This document shows, piece by piece, positions 18,683 to 27,041 of a DNA stretch of 64,000 nucleotides. The position numbers were made by a program, and so were the translations under genes. The stretch is from Aquamicrobium defluvii. Its GTDB lineage: Bacteria; Pseudomonadota; Alphaproteobacteria; Rhizobiales; Rhizobiaceae. The stretch is from the NCBI RefSeq assembly GCF_004363725.1, contig NZ_SNZF01000004.1, positions 43,501-107,500 of the forward strand, given 5' to 3'. The notes beneath the pieces are model-generated. The model had not been told where the DNA came from and made no database searches. It saw only the letters and a list, made by a program, of their open reading frames with translations. How positions within the stretch are numbered: position 1 is the stretch's first letter; each line of letters opens with the position of its first letter.

Positions 18683-19141
18683 TCAGCCTTCGAGATCGGG
18701 AATGCGCAGCACCTGGCCGGGGTAGATCTTGTCCGGGTGCGTCAGCATCGGCTTGTTGGCCTCGAAGATGACGGTGTATTTCGAAGCCTTGCCCTTGCCG
18801 TAATGGGCTTCGGCGATCTTGGAGAGATTGTCGCCCTTCTTGACCGTATAGAATACGGCTTCCCTGACCGTCGCGTCCGGCGTCGCAACCGTCAGTTCGT
18901 CGGCCTGCACCTTGGAGACACCCAGCGTATTGCCGACCGCGATGATCGCCTTTTCCAGCGCAGACTGGTCCGCGACCTGACCCTTGAGCACCGCGGTGTC
19001 GCCCTGGATCTCGATCTTGACGTCATCGGTGCCGAGCTTGTGGGAGTCGAGTTCCTTCTTCAGTGCGTCCGCATCGGGGGTCTCGTCGTCACCGAAGCCA
19101 AGCTTGGCGCCGACATTCTTCACGAAGTCGAAAATGCCCAT
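18683..19141 (-). CDS. BON and LysM domain protein (Kbp/YgaU type)
   Basis: 152-residue protein with the layout of E. coli Kbp (YgaU), a potassium-binding protein: a short N-terminal helix GIFDFVKNVGAKLGFG, a BON domain at about 35-85 and a LysM domain at about 95-150 (YTVKKGDNLSKIAEAHYGKG ... PGQVLRIP). There is no signal peptide, as in Kbp, which is cytoplasmic. AAGGAGA precedes the ATG. Potassium sensing is inferred from the family only. Confidence 0.88.
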   Translation of the reverse strand: MGIFDFVKNVGAKLGFGDDETPDADALKKELDSHKLGTDDVKIEIQGDTAVLKGQVADQSALEKAIIAVGNTLGVSKVQADELTVATPDATVREAVFYTVKKGDNLSKIAEAHYGKGKASKYTVIFEANKPMLTHPDKIYPGQVLRIPDLEG

Positions 19142-19212
19142 CGGGGTCTCCTTTTATTAACCATCGTTGTCTTCGCAGCTAATTGAGAAAAATGGAAGAC
19201 GCGCGGGAATTT

Positions 19213-19662
19213 TCAATCGCTGTCGACCCTGCCCCGCATTTTTTTCACCACCGATCGGCCTGCCTTGGCCTTCAGCCGGCGTTCCACCGACCCCTTGGTG
19301 GGTTTCGTCTTCTTGCGCGGCGGGGGTGGCGGTTCGGCCGCTCTGGCGACAAGTGCCGCCAGCCGCTGTCGGGCGTCGGCGCGGTTCTGCTCCTGCGTGC
19401 GAAAGCGCGCGGCTTCGATCACGATGACACCGTCCTTGGTGGCGCGCTGTCCGGCGAGCTTCAGGGTGCGCTCGCGCACACGCTCGGAAAGGCCGCGCGC
19501 ATTGGCGGCGTCGAAACGCAACTGAACGGCGGTGGCCACCTTGTTGACGTTCTGGCCGCCCGGGCCGGAAGCGCGGATGAATGCCTCTTCCAGCTCGTCG
19601 GGATAAATGACGGCTTCCCTGCCGATGACGATGTTGTCCTCGAATGCCATGGGCGCACTCAT
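19213..19662 (-). CDS. arfB: ArfB (YaeJ) peptidyl-tRNA hydrolase, alternative ribosome rescue factor
   Basis: Rescues ribosomes stalled without a stop codon by hydrolysing peptidyl-tRNA. 149 residues: a release-factor-like catalytic domain with GPGGQNVNK (GGQ at 35-37), then a Pro/Lys-rich linker and a basic tail ending RSVVKKMRGR, which threads the mRNA channel. It is too short and lacks the codon-recognition domain of a class I release factor. An internal ATG at residue 5 is an alternative start. Confidence 0.92.
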   Translation of the reverse strand: MSAPMAFEDNIVIGREAVIYPDELEEAFIRASGPGGQNVNKVATAVQLRFDAANARGLSERVRERTLKLAGQRATKDGVIVIEAARFRTQEQNRADARQRLAALVARAAEPPPPPRKKTKPTKGSVERRLKAKAGRSVVKKMRGRVDSD

Positions 19663-19675
19663 GCGGCCTGCCGAT

Positions 19676-19706
19676 CAAAAAGAAAAGGCCCGATCGAAAC
19701 CGGGCC
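19676..19706 (-). terminator. Intrinsic terminator of pckA
   Basis: Read on the minus strand, GGCCCG and CGGGCC enclose an eight-base loop and are followed by TTTTCTTTTT. It lies about 25 bases after the pckA stop codon and before arfB. Confidence 0.8.
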
Positions 19707-19732
19707 CTTCCGCTTTTCTCATCCGTCCGCCC

Positions 19733-21343
19733 TTACTCGGCGGCTTCCTGCACCCGTGGAGCCGCGCTCCTGACGGTTGCGTCGACATGGCTCTCGAACT
19801 TGCCGAAATTGTCGATGAACATACCGACCAGCTTCGCGGCCTGCCGGTCGTAGCCTTCCTTGTCGGCCCAGGTCGAGCGAGGATCGAGGATCGACTGTTC
19901 GACGCCCGGCACCGAAACCGGCACCTCGAAACCGAAGTTCGGGTCGGTGCGGAACTCGACCTGCTTGAGCGAGCCGTCGAGGGCTGCCGTCAGCAGGGCG
20001 CGGGTGGCCTTGATCGGCATGCGGCTGCCGACGCCGTAGGCGCCTCCGGTCCAGCCGGTGTTGACGAGCCAGCAATCGACGCCGTGCCCTGCGATCAGCT
20101 CACGCAGCAGGTTGCCGTATTCCGACGGGTGGCGCGGCATGAAAGGCGCGCCGAAACAGGTGGAGAAGGTCGCTTCGGGCTCGGTCACCCCGCGCTCGGT
20201 GCCGGCCACCTTGGCGGTGTAGCCCGACAGGAAGTGGTACATGGCCTGCGCCGGCGTGAGTTTCGCGATCGGCGGCATCACGCCGAAGGCATCTGCCGTC
20301 AGCATGATGATGTTCTTCGGGTGGCTGGCGCGGCCGGTGGCGCTGGCGTTCGGAATGAAATCCAGCGGATAGGCGCAGCGCGTGTTCTCGGTGCGCGATC
20401 CGTCGTTGAAGTCCGGCACGCGCTTGTCATCGAGCACGACGTTTTCAAGCACCGTGCCGAAGCGGCGGGTGGTGGCGAAGATTTCGGGTTCCGCCTCGGC
20501 GGAAAGACGGATGGTCTTTGCGTAGCAGCCGCCCTCGAAGTTGAAGATGCCGTCCGGGCCCCAGCCATGCTCGTCGTCGCCGATAAGCGTGCGCTTCGGG
20601 TCGGCCGAAAGCGTGGTCTTGCCGGTGCCGGAGAGGCCGAAGAACACGGCGGCGTCGCCATCCGGTCCTTCATTGGCCGAGCAATGCATCGGCATGACGC
20701 CCTTGGCGGGCAGGATGTAGTTAAGAGCGGTGAACACCGACTTCTTCATCTCGCCGGCATATTGCGTGCCGCCGATCAGCACGATCTTGCGGGTGAGGTC
20801 GACGGCGATCAGCGTCTCGCTGCGGCCGCCGTGGCGGGCGTTGTCCGCACGGAAGGACGGCAGGTCGATGATGGTCATTTCCGGAGCGAAACCGGCAATC
20901 TCCTCGTCGGCAAGACGGATCAGAAGGTTGCGGATGAACAGCGAATGCCATGCGAACTCGGTGACGACGCGGGTGGGCAGGCAAAGCGAGCGGTCCGCAC
21001 CGCCGATCAGGTCCTGCACGAACAGGTCCCTGCCGGCGGCGTGCTTCAGGAAATCGGCATAAAGCGCATCGAACTGCGCCGGGGTCATGGCGTTGTTGTT
21101 GTCCCACCAGACATGGGCCTCGGTGTTCCCGTCCCGGACGACGAACTTGTCCTTCGGCGAACGGCCCGTGTACTGGCCGGTATCGGCAACCAGCGCGCCA
21201 TGGGCGGTGAGGCGGGCTTCGCCACGGCGCAGCGCTTCCTCGTAAAGCTCCGCCGGCCCGAGATTGTAATATACCTTGCCGGAGGTGCGAAGGCCGAGCG
21301 CATCGAGCCCGAGTGCAGGGTTGCGTTTGCCGATTTCCGACAT
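19733..21343 (-). CDS. pckA: Phosphoenolpyruvate carboxykinase (ATP)
   Basis: First committed step of gluconeogenesis: oxaloacetate + ATP to PEP + CO2 + ADP. 536 residues. P-loop [11 protein letters not shown] is at 236-246, the kinase-2/metal motif around LIGDDEHGW follows, and substrate-binding RSPKDKF and LNTGWTGG-type (LVNTGWTGG) blocks are intact. It is divergent from chvI; in Agrobacterium and related species pckA expression depends on ChvG/ChvI, so the shared 323-bp spacer is of regulatory interest. AAGGACTT lies before the ATG. Confidence 0.97.
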   Translation of the reverse strand: MSEIGKRNPALGLDALGLRTSGKVYYNLGPAELYEEALRRGEARLTAHGALVADTGQYTGRSPKDKFVVRDGNTEAHVWWDNNNAMTPAQFDALYADFLKHAAGRDLFVQDLIGGADRSLCLPTRVVTEFAWHSLFIRNLLIRLADEEIAGFAPEMTIIDLPSFRADNARHGGRSETLIAVDLTRKIVLIGGTQYAGEMKKSVFTALNYILPAKGVMPMHCSANEGPDGDAAVFFGLSGTGKTTLSADPKRTLIGDDEHGWGPDGIFNFEGGCYAKTIRLSAEAEPEIFATTRRFGTVLENVVLDDKRVPDFNDGSRTENTRCAYPLDFIPNASATGRASHPKNIIMLTADAFGVMPPIAKLTPAQAMYHFLSGYTAKVAGTERGVTEPEATFSTCFGAPFMPRHPSEYGNLLRELIAGHGVDCWLVNTGWTGGAYGVGSRMPIKATRALLTAALDGSLKQVEFRTDPNFGFEVPVSVPGVEQSILDPRSTWADKEGYDRQAAKLVGMFIDNFGKFESHVDATVRSAAPRVQEAAE

Positions 21344-21666
21344 GGAAGTCCTTTCAATGTCCGCAGATGCGATGAGCGCAAGGCCACCACCACCGAGGCC
21401 TTTTCCGGTCAGAAACAGAAAATCCGAATAATATCAAATAATTAATCGATTTAAAAATTTTGAAAGTTGTTTAAATCGTTTAGATGTGTGTAAAACCGTG
21501 ACGGTGCGCCAGGGTGCGGACCGCTCGTGCCGGATTTTTGCCGGCTGCAAGCGGATATGGCGGCATGGCGCGGTTGAATGGATGCGCCACATTTTGTACC
21601 TAATTTGTCCGGCACAAGCCCTTCTGCTTTAGGAAGGGACAACCGCCCATGAGGGAGCCGCTCGAA
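21344..21666. other. Divergent pckA-chvI promoter region
   Basis: 323 bases without a gene. The pckA-proximal part (about 21410-21490) is strikingly AT-rich for this genome and holds a dyad at 21447-21478. The chvI-proximal part is GC-rich, with no clear promoter that I can name. The chvI frame is open back to 21649, but the family starts at 21667. Confidence 0.7.
21447..21478. promoter_or_regulatory. AT-rich dyad, candidate operator
   Basis: CGATTTAAA (21447-21455) and TTTAAATCG (21470-21478) form a perfect 9-bp inverted repeat with a 14-bp spacer, centred about 120 bases upstream of pckA. The spacing suits a dimeric regulator. No regulator can be named from sequence. Confidence 0.4.
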
Positions 21667-22368
21667 ATGGCAACGATCGCGCTTGTCGACGACGACCGCA
21701 ACATCCTGACCTCGGTCTCGATAGCCCTGGAATCCGAGGGCTACCGGGTCGAGACCTACACGGACGGCGCGTCGGCGCTGGAGGGGCTGGCCGCCCGTCC
21801 GCCGAACCTCGCCATTCTGGATATCAAGATGCCGCGCATGGACGGCATGGAGCTTCTGCGCCGGCTGCGCCAGAAGACCGATCTGCCGGTGATCTTCCTG
21901 ACTTCCAAGGACGACGAGATCGATGAATTGTTCGGCCTCAAGATGGGCGCCGACGATTTCATCCGCAAGCCGTTCTCGCAGCGGCTGCTGGTCGAGCGCG
22001 TCAAGGCCGTGCTGCGCCGCGCCGGTGCGCGCGAAACCGCTGCGAAGTCTCCCAACCAGCAGACCCGCTCGCTGGAGCGCGGCCAGCTCGTCATGGACCA
22101 GGAGCGCCACACCTGCACCTGGAAGGGGCAGCCGGTGACGCTGACCGTGACCGAGTTCCTCATCCTGCACTCGCTGGCGCAGCGGCCGGGTGTCGTCAAG
22201 AGCCGTGACGCGCTGATGGATTCGGCCTATGATGAGCAGGTCTATGTGGACGACCGCACCATCGACAGCCACATCAAGCGGCTGCGCAAGAAGTTCAAGG
22301 CGGTGGACGACGATTTCGACATGATCGAAACGCTGTACGGTGTCGGCTACCGCTTCAAGGAAGCGTAG
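21667..22368 (+). CDS. chvI: Response regulator ChvI (BvrR)
   Basis: OmpR-family transcription regulator of the ChvG/ChvI (BvrS/BvrR, ExoS/ChvI) system controlling envelope, acid response and host-interaction genes in Rhizobiales. 233 residues: receiver domain at 1-120 with acidic pocket D8-D10 and phospho-acceptor D52 (AILDIKM), then a winged-helix DNA-binding domain at about 130-230 ending [10 protein letters not shown]. The ATG at 21667 gives [12 protein letters not shown], matching orthologues; an upstream in-frame ATG at 21649 is less likely. Confidence 0.95.
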   Translation: MATIALVDDDRNILTSVSIALESEGYRVETYTDGASALEGLAARPPNLAILDIKMPRMDGMELLRRLRQKTDLPVIFLTSKDDEIDELFGLKMGADDFIRKPFSQRLLVERVKAVLRRAGARETAAKSPNQQTRSLERGQLVMDQERHTCTWKGQPVTLTVTEFLILHSLAQRPGVVKSRDALMDSAYDEQVYVDDRTIDSHIKRLRKKFKAVDDDFDMIETLYGVGYRFKEA

Positions 22369-22392
22369 CACCGCAACGGGGGCCGCAGGGCC

Positions 22393-24171
22393 ATGGCCAT
22401 GGAAGCACAACTGAGGAAGACGGCCGGCACCGCAAGGCGTCCGGCCCGTCGTCTTTCGGTTCTGTCGCGGGTGACGGTGCCGATTCGCCGCTTCCTCGGC
22501 CATCATTTCTTTTCCAGCCTCACGCGCCGCATCCTGTTCGTCAATCTCGCGGGCCTCGCGGTGATGGTGACGGGCATCCTCTATCTCAACACTTTCCGCG
22601 ACGGCCTGATCGACGCGCGGGTCGAAAGCCTGATGACGCAGGGCGAGATCATCGCCGGCGCCATCGCCTCTTCGGCCACGATCGAAACCGATTCGATCAG
22701 CATCGATCCCGAGAAGCTGCTGGAACTTCAGGCGGGGGAGAGCCTCGCGCCCGGTTCCGATCAGCTCGACAACCTCGATTTCCCCATCAACCCCGAGCGC
22801 GTCGCGCCGCTGCTGCGGCGGCTGATCTCGCCCACCAAGGTTCGCGCCCGCGTCTATGACCGCGACACGGTGCTGCTGCTCGATTCGCGGCGGCTTTATT
22901 CGCGCGGCCAGATCCTGCGCTACGATCTGCCGCCGGTGGACGAAGACGAGCCGAACTTTCTGGAGCGGGCGGAGAAGTTTGTCTTCGATCTGTTCCGCAA
23001 CCGCGACCTGCCGGTTTACCACGAGCAGCCGGGCGGCAACGGCGCGGCCTATCCCGAAGTGATGAAGGCGCTGACCGGAAGCCCCTCGACCATCGTGCGC
23101 ATTTCCGAGAAGGGCGAGCAGGTGGTTTCTGTCGCAGTTCCGATCCAGCGCTTCCGCGCCGTGCTCGGCGTGCTGATGCTGTCCACGGAAGGCGACATCG
23201 ACAAGATCGTGGCGGCCGAGCGCAAGGCGATCCTGCGTGTGTTCGCCATCGCGGCCATGGTGACCGCGCTGATGTCGCTGCTTCTGGCCTCCACCATCGC
23301 CAATCCGCTGCGCCGGCTGGCGGCGGCGGCCGTGCGCGTGCGCCGCGGGGTCAAGAATCGCGAGGAAATCCCGGACTTCTCCGACCGTCAGGACGAGATC
23401 GGCAATCTGTCCGTGGCCCTGCGCGACATGACCAACGCGCTTTATGCGCGCATCGACGCCATCGAAAGCTTCGCAGCCGATGTCAGCCACGAGCTGAAGA
23501 ACCCTCTCACCTCGCTGCGCAGCGCGGTAGAGACGTTGCCGCTAGCGAAGAGCGAGGCATCGCGCGAGCGGCTGCTGGAGGTGATCCAGCACGATGTGCG
23601 CCGCCTCGACCGGCTGATCACCGACATTTCCGACGCCTCGCGCCTCGATGCCGAACTCGCCCGCGAGGACGCGGGCAGCGTGGACCTGAAGAACTTCCTC
23701 ACCGACCTCGTCGCCGTTTCACGAGAGGCGTCGCGGCACAAGAAGCCGGTCGATATACAGCTCCACGTCGCAGCCCTGCCGCAGGGCGCGAAGGGCTATC
23801 GTGTCACCGGCCATGAATTGCGGCTGGGACAGGTCATCACCAACCTGATCGAGAATGCGCGGTCCTTCGTGCCGGACGAGCATGGCGTCATCGCCATCTC
23901 GCTCGAACGGTCGGGCGATTCCCATATCATCACCATAGACGACAACGGGCCAGGCATCCGCGCCGACGCGTTCGAGCGCATCTTCGAGCGCTTCTACACG
24001 GATCGTCCGTCCAGCGAGGCGTTCGGCCAGAACTCCGGCCTCGGCCTGTCGATCAGCCGGCAGATCATCGAGGCGCATGGCGGCACGCTCACGGCCGAGA
24101 ACGTTCCGGGCACCAAGCCGGGCGAGGTAAGGGGCGCGCGCTTCACCATCACCCTGCCGGTCGAGCTGTGA
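22393..24171 (+). CDS. chvG: Sensor histidine kinase ChvG (BvrS/ExoS)
   Basis: Membrane sensor kinase partner of ChvI. 592 residues: cytoplasmic N-terminus, first membrane helix at about 48-66, a periplasmic sensor of about 210 residues, second helix at about 281-302, HAMP region, H-box SHELKNPLTSLRSAVETLP with H366, and an HATPase domain with N-box NLIENARSF, DDNGPGI and GLGLSISRQI. In relatives the periplasmic regulator ExoR inhibits it; exoR is not in this window. Its stop overlaps the hprK GTG. Confidence 0.96.
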   Translation: MAMEAQLRKTAGTARRPARRLSVLSRVTVPIRRFLGHHFFSSLTRRILFVNLAGLAVMVTGILYLNTFRDGLIDARVESLMTQGEIIAGAIASSATIETDSISIDPEKLLELQAGESLAPGSDQLDNLDFPINPERVAPLLRRLISPTKVRARVYDRDTVLLLDSRRLYSRGQILRYDLPPVDEDEPNFLERAEKFVFDLFRNRDLPVYHEQPGGNGAAYPEVMKALTGSPSTIVRISEKGEQVVSVAVPIQRFRAVLGVLMLSTEGDIDKIVAAERKAILRVFAIAAMVTALMSLLLASTIANPLRRLAAAAVRVRRGVKNREEIPDFSDRQDEIGNLSVALRDMTNALYARIDAIESFAADVSHELKNPLTSLRSAVETLPLAKSEASRERLLEVIQHDVRRLDRLITDISDASRLDAELAREDAGSVDLKNFLTDLVAVSREASRHKKPVDIQLHVAALPQGAKGYRVTGHELRLGQVITNLIENARSFVPDEHGVIAISLERSGDSHIITIDDNGPGIRADAFERIFERFYTDRPSSEAFGQNSGLGLSISRQIIEAHGGTLTAENVPGTKPGEVRGARFTITLPVEL

Positions 24172-24638
24172 GCGCATCGGGCACGTCCGCGCCGGTCAAT
24201 GTTCACGGCACCGCTGTTGTGCTGGGCGACCGCGGCATCCTCATAACCGGCCCGTCGGGTTCGGGCAAAAGCACGCTGGCACTGGAACTGATCGGGCGTT
24301 TCGGCAGTCATGGGCGCTTCGCGCGGCTGGTGGCCGACGATCAGCTTTTCGTGAAAGGCATGGCCGGGCGGCTGGTTTGCCAGGCGCCGCCGGCGATCGC
24401 CGGTCTGGTCGAGGTGCGGGGCCTTGGTCCGTGCCCGATCGGGGTGGAAGCAGCGGCCGTGGTCGACCTCGTCGTGCGGCTTGTGCCCGGGGACGAACTG
24501 GCGCGGGTGCAGGAAGAGGCCGCCGAGGTGATCGCCGGCTGTACCTTGCCGGTGATCGACCTGCCTGCCCGAAACGTGATTTCCGCTGCACAAATGCTTA
24601 TATGCTGGCTTGGAATGCCGCCTTTCCAGGCGGTTTAA
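24168..24638 (+). CDS. hprK: HPr kinase/phosphorylase, short alphaproteobacterial form
   Basis: Bifunctional serine kinase/phosphorylase acting on HPr. 156 residues, only the catalytic domain of the Firmicutes enzyme (about 310 residues). P-loop GPSGSGKST is at 28-36; the DDQL acidic site and the signature EVRGLGPCPI are present. The GTG start overlaps the chvG stop (GTGA). Gene order chvI-chvG-hprK-EIIA-HPr supports the role and links the PTS to the two-component system. Confidence 0.93.
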   Translation: MSASGTSAPVNVHGTAVVLGDRGILITGPSGSGKSTLALELIGRFGSHGRFARLVADDQLFVKGMAGRLVCQAPPAIAGLVEVRGLGPCPIGVEAAAVVDLVVRLVPGDELARVQEEAAEVIAGCTLPVIDLPARNVISAAQMLICWLGMPPFQAV

Positions 24639-24784
24639 TGCTGCGCTGCGGCAAAATGGCCCGTCAAGGCGCACTTTAGGGCTTGTCAACGCGCTGCGTC
24701 TCGACAAGATAGCGCACCCATGCCGCCGGGGGTGGCGAGTATAATGAGCGCTTGTGAAGGGGCCATGACGGGAGCCATCCAACG

Positions 24785-25186
24785 ATGATCGGACTCGTGC
24801 TCGTCACGCACGGTCGACTGGCCGAAGAGTTCCGCTACGCACTGGAACATGTGGTCGGTCCTCAGGACCATGTCGCTACGGTGTCGATAGGTGCCGATGA
24901 CGACATGGAGCAGCGCCGCCGCGATATCGTCGAGGCGGTGGCCGATGTGGACACCGGAACCGGTGTGATCGTGCTGACCGACATGTTTGGCGGCACACCT
25001 TCCAACCTCGCCATTTCGGTCATGGAGGCCGGCCGCACCGAGGTGATTGCCGGCATGAACCTGCCGATGCTGATAAAGCTGTCGAGCGTGCGCAAGAACG
25101 ACGACATGGATGCGGCGCTGGAGGAGGCTCAGGCCGCCGGGCGCAAGTACATCAATGTCGCCAGCCAGCTTCTGGCCAGCAAATGA
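24785..25186 (+). CDS. PTS EIIA component, mannose class
   Basis: 133-residue stand-alone EIIA(Man)-fold protein with the phosphorylation histidine H9 (LVTHGRL) and the block VIVLTDMFGGTPSNLA. No EIIB, EIIC or EIID genes are nearby, so it is regulatory rather than a sugar transporter, as usual in Rhizobiales. It overlaps the HPr gene by four bases. Confidence 0.92.
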   Translation: MIGLVLVTHGRLAEEFRYALEHVVGPQDHVATVSIGADDDMEQRRRDIVEAVADVDTGTGVIVLTDMFGGTPSNLAISVMEAGRTEVIAGMNLPMLIKLSSVRKNDDMDAALEEAQAAGRKYINVASQLLASK

Positions 25187-25479
25187 GCGCCGGGCTGGAC
25201 AATATGGAAGAACTGGCGCGCGACGTCAAAATCGTCAACCAGCGTGGCCTGCATGCCCGGGCTTCGGCCAAGTTCGTGCGGATGGTCAGCGCCTTCGATG
25301 CCGAGATATCCGTCGAGAAGGACGGCATGCGCGTCGGTGGCACGTCGATCATGGGCCTGATGATGCTGGCGGCAAGTCCCGGCTGTTCGGTGCGGGTGAT
25401 CGCGAGGGGGCCGGAAGCTGCGGCCGCGCTCGACGCGCTGGCCGAGCTGATCTCCAACCGGTTTGGCGAAGAGTGCTGA
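25183..25479 (+). CDS. ptsH: HPr phosphocarrier protein
   Basis: 98-residue HPr that accepts phosphate from EI-Ntr (ptsP at 53116) and passes it to EIIA proteins. H24 lies in RGLHARASAKFV; the regulatory serine S55 sits in GGTSIMGLMML, the target of HprK. The ATG overlaps the EIIA stop. The N-terminus is about ten residues longer than in E. coli HPr. Confidence 0.94.
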   Translation: MSAGLDNMEELARDVKIVNQRGLHARASAKFVRMVSAFDAEISVEKDGMRVGGTSIMGLMMLAASPGCSVRVIARGPEAAAALDALAELISNRFGEEC

Positions 25480-25515
25480 GCGCCGATCCTTCGCTTTGAC
25501 GATCCGGGCCGACGC

Positions 25516-25556
25516 TAGATCATTTCATCGCTTCACGGAATCGATGAAATGATCTA
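25516..25556. repeat. Perfect 15-bp inverted repeat
   Basis: TAGATCATTTCATCG (25516-25530) and its exact complement (25542-25556) enclose an 11-base loop. It lies 36 bases after the HPr stop and is not followed by a clean T-run, so it may be a palindromic repeat or a weak terminator. Confidence 0.6.
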
Positions 25557-25560
25557 TCTG

Positions 25561-25619
25561 TTTGTTTCTAATGCATTTATGCGACGCCAAACGTTTCCAT
25601 TTGGCTGCAAAATGCTCTA
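25561..25619 (-). repeat. Interspersed hairpin element, divergent copy
   Basis: Starts with TTTGTTT and ends ATGCTCTA on the plus strand, the reverse of the copy at 17870. The inner stem here is GCCAAA/TTTGGC instead of GCAAAA/TTTTGC, keeping pairing with different bases. It ends at the stop codon of the HNH gene. Confidence 0.55.
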
Positions 25620-26174
25620 CGGCTCCAGTTCGACATCCCAGTAGAGGAAGTCCATCCAGCTTTCGTGCAGATGGTTGGGCGGGAAGAGCCGGCCGTTGTT
25701 ATGAAGGTCCTGGACGGTGGGGCGGTAGGGCTTCTGCCGAGGCCACATTCTGGCCTGTGACGGCAGCATGCCCCCTTTGCGCAGATTGCAGGGGGAACAG
25801 GCGGCGACTATGTTCTCCCACGTCGTCGTGCCGCCACAACGACGTGGGATGACGTGGTCGAAAGTGAGATCCTCGGTCGTGTTGCAGTACTGGCAGCGGA
25901 AACGATCGCGCAGGAACACGTTGAAGCGGGTGAATGCCGGATAGCGCGATGGCTTCACATAGGTCTTGAGGCAGACCACGCTCGGAAGCTTCATCGAGAA
26001 GCTGGGCGACGAAATGGCCTGCTCATATTCGGCGACGATGTTGACGCGGTCGAGGAACACCGCCTTGATGGCGTCCTGCCACGACCACAGCGACAGGGGA
26101 TAGTAGCTGAGCGGACGATAATCCGCGTTCAGCACCAGTGCGGGAAGCCCATCCGGAGATACGGCGACCGTCAC
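25617..26174 (-). CDS. HNH endonuclease family protein
   Basis: 185-residue protein with a zinc-supported HNH domain: CQYC, then LTFDHVIPRRCGG (DH of the motif), ENIVAACSPCN and a final CNLRK. An N-terminal segment of about 90 residues (ALVLNADYRPLSYYPLSLWS) is typical of this conserved alphaproteobacterial HNH group. Its target is unknown; the absence of a methylase or phage genes nearby argues against a restriction system. Confidence 0.85.
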   Translation of the reverse strand: MTVAVSPDGLPALVLNADYRPLSYYPLSLWSWQDAIKAVFLDRVNIVAEYEQAISSPSFSMKLPSVVCLKTYVKPSRYPAFTRFNVFLRDRFRCQYCNTTEDLTFDHVIPRRCGGTTTWENIVAACSPCNLRKGGMLPSQARMWPRQKPYRPTVQDLHNNGRLFPPNHLHESWMDFLYWDVELEP

Positions 26175-26308
26175 CTGTCCAACCTCCTCTGCCCTGTCTC
26201 TGCTCTGGATGTCGCGGATAGTGTACGCCTCCCATGACAGTCATGTGAAGCGGATTATGCGCATCCAACCCTCCCAAACATGCGTGTTTGAAGCGCTTTT
26301 TTGCACTC

Positions 26309-26950
26309 TCAGGCTGGCGGAGCGGCCTCGCGGCCCCGCAACTCGCGATAGTAGGCCCAGAACAGGCGCGCCGCGACGCCCCGCCACGGGCGCCATGATT
26401 CGGCCAGCCTGAGAAGCTCCTTTTCGCCCGGGCGCGGGTCGATGGCCAGGGCATGGCCGACAGCGGTCTGCAAGGCGACATCGCGGGCGGGGAAGATGTC
26501 GGGATGGCCGGCGGCGAACAGCAGATAGCAGTCCGCCGTCCATGTGCCGATGCCGGCAATGGCGGTGAGGAGCCGGTGCGCCTCGCCTGCATCAAGCAGG
26601 CAGAGCCCGTCGAGGTCGAGCCCGTCCGCCACGGCCTGTGCCGCCGCCAGCAGCCCGCGCTGCTTGGGGCGCGACAGGCCGGCCGTGCGGAAGACGTCCT
26701 CGCCGGCATCCAGAACCGCCTGCGGCGTCAGGGGATCGAGCAGCGTGGTCAGCCGGCCGAATATGGCGTCGGCGCTGGCGCGCGATACCTGCTGGGACAC
26801 GAGGACCGAGGCGAGGCTGCGGAAGCCGGGCTCGGACAGCCGCAGCGGAACGTCGCCTGCCTTTGCCCGAACCACCTCAAGCCGGCGATCCAGATGGCAC
26901 AGCGCGTCGAGGCCCAGCGCGATATGTTCGGTCGTTTCGATGCGTTGCAT
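26309..26950 (-). CDS. DNA-3-methyladenine glycosylase II (AlkA/HhH-GPD type)
   Basis: 213-residue base-excision repair glycosylase. The helix-hairpin-helix motif LTAIAGIGTWTADCYLLFA and the catalytic aspartate in FPARDVALQ are visible, with FRSLASVLVSQQVSRASADAI near the N-terminus. The ATG at 26948-26950 begins MQRIETTEH; the frame continues upstream across the divergent GluQ-RS gene without support. With alkB in the same window, it provides a second alkylation repair activity. Confidence 0.88.
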   Translation of the reverse strand: MQRIETTEHIALGLDALCHLDRRLEVVRAKAGDVPLRLSEPGFRSLASVLVSQQVSRASADAIFGRLTTLLDPLTPQAVLDAGEDVFRTAGLSRPKQRGLLAAAQAVADGLDLDGLCLLDAGEAHRLLTAIAGIGTWTADCYLLFAAGHPDIFPARDVALQTAVGHALAIDPRPGEKELLRLAESWRPWRGVAARLFWAYYRELRGREAAPPA

Positions 26951-27041
26951 ATGATGCCCGTGCCTTCCGGGGAGAGCTTGTGTGCGTTGATGTCCCGGAG
27001 TAGCAATCGCCGCAAGAGCACAACAATCCGATTGCCACCGG

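Noticed and set aside
24168..24638. HprK considered as a truncated pseudogene because it is half the Firmicutes length
   Set aside because: The P-loop, acidic site and signature are intact, and short forms are normal in alphaproteobacteria.
25617..26174. HNH gene considered as part of a restriction or defence system
   Set aside because: There is no methylase, helicase, phage or toxin gene nearby, and the N-terminal part matches a widely conserved housekeeping-type HNH group.
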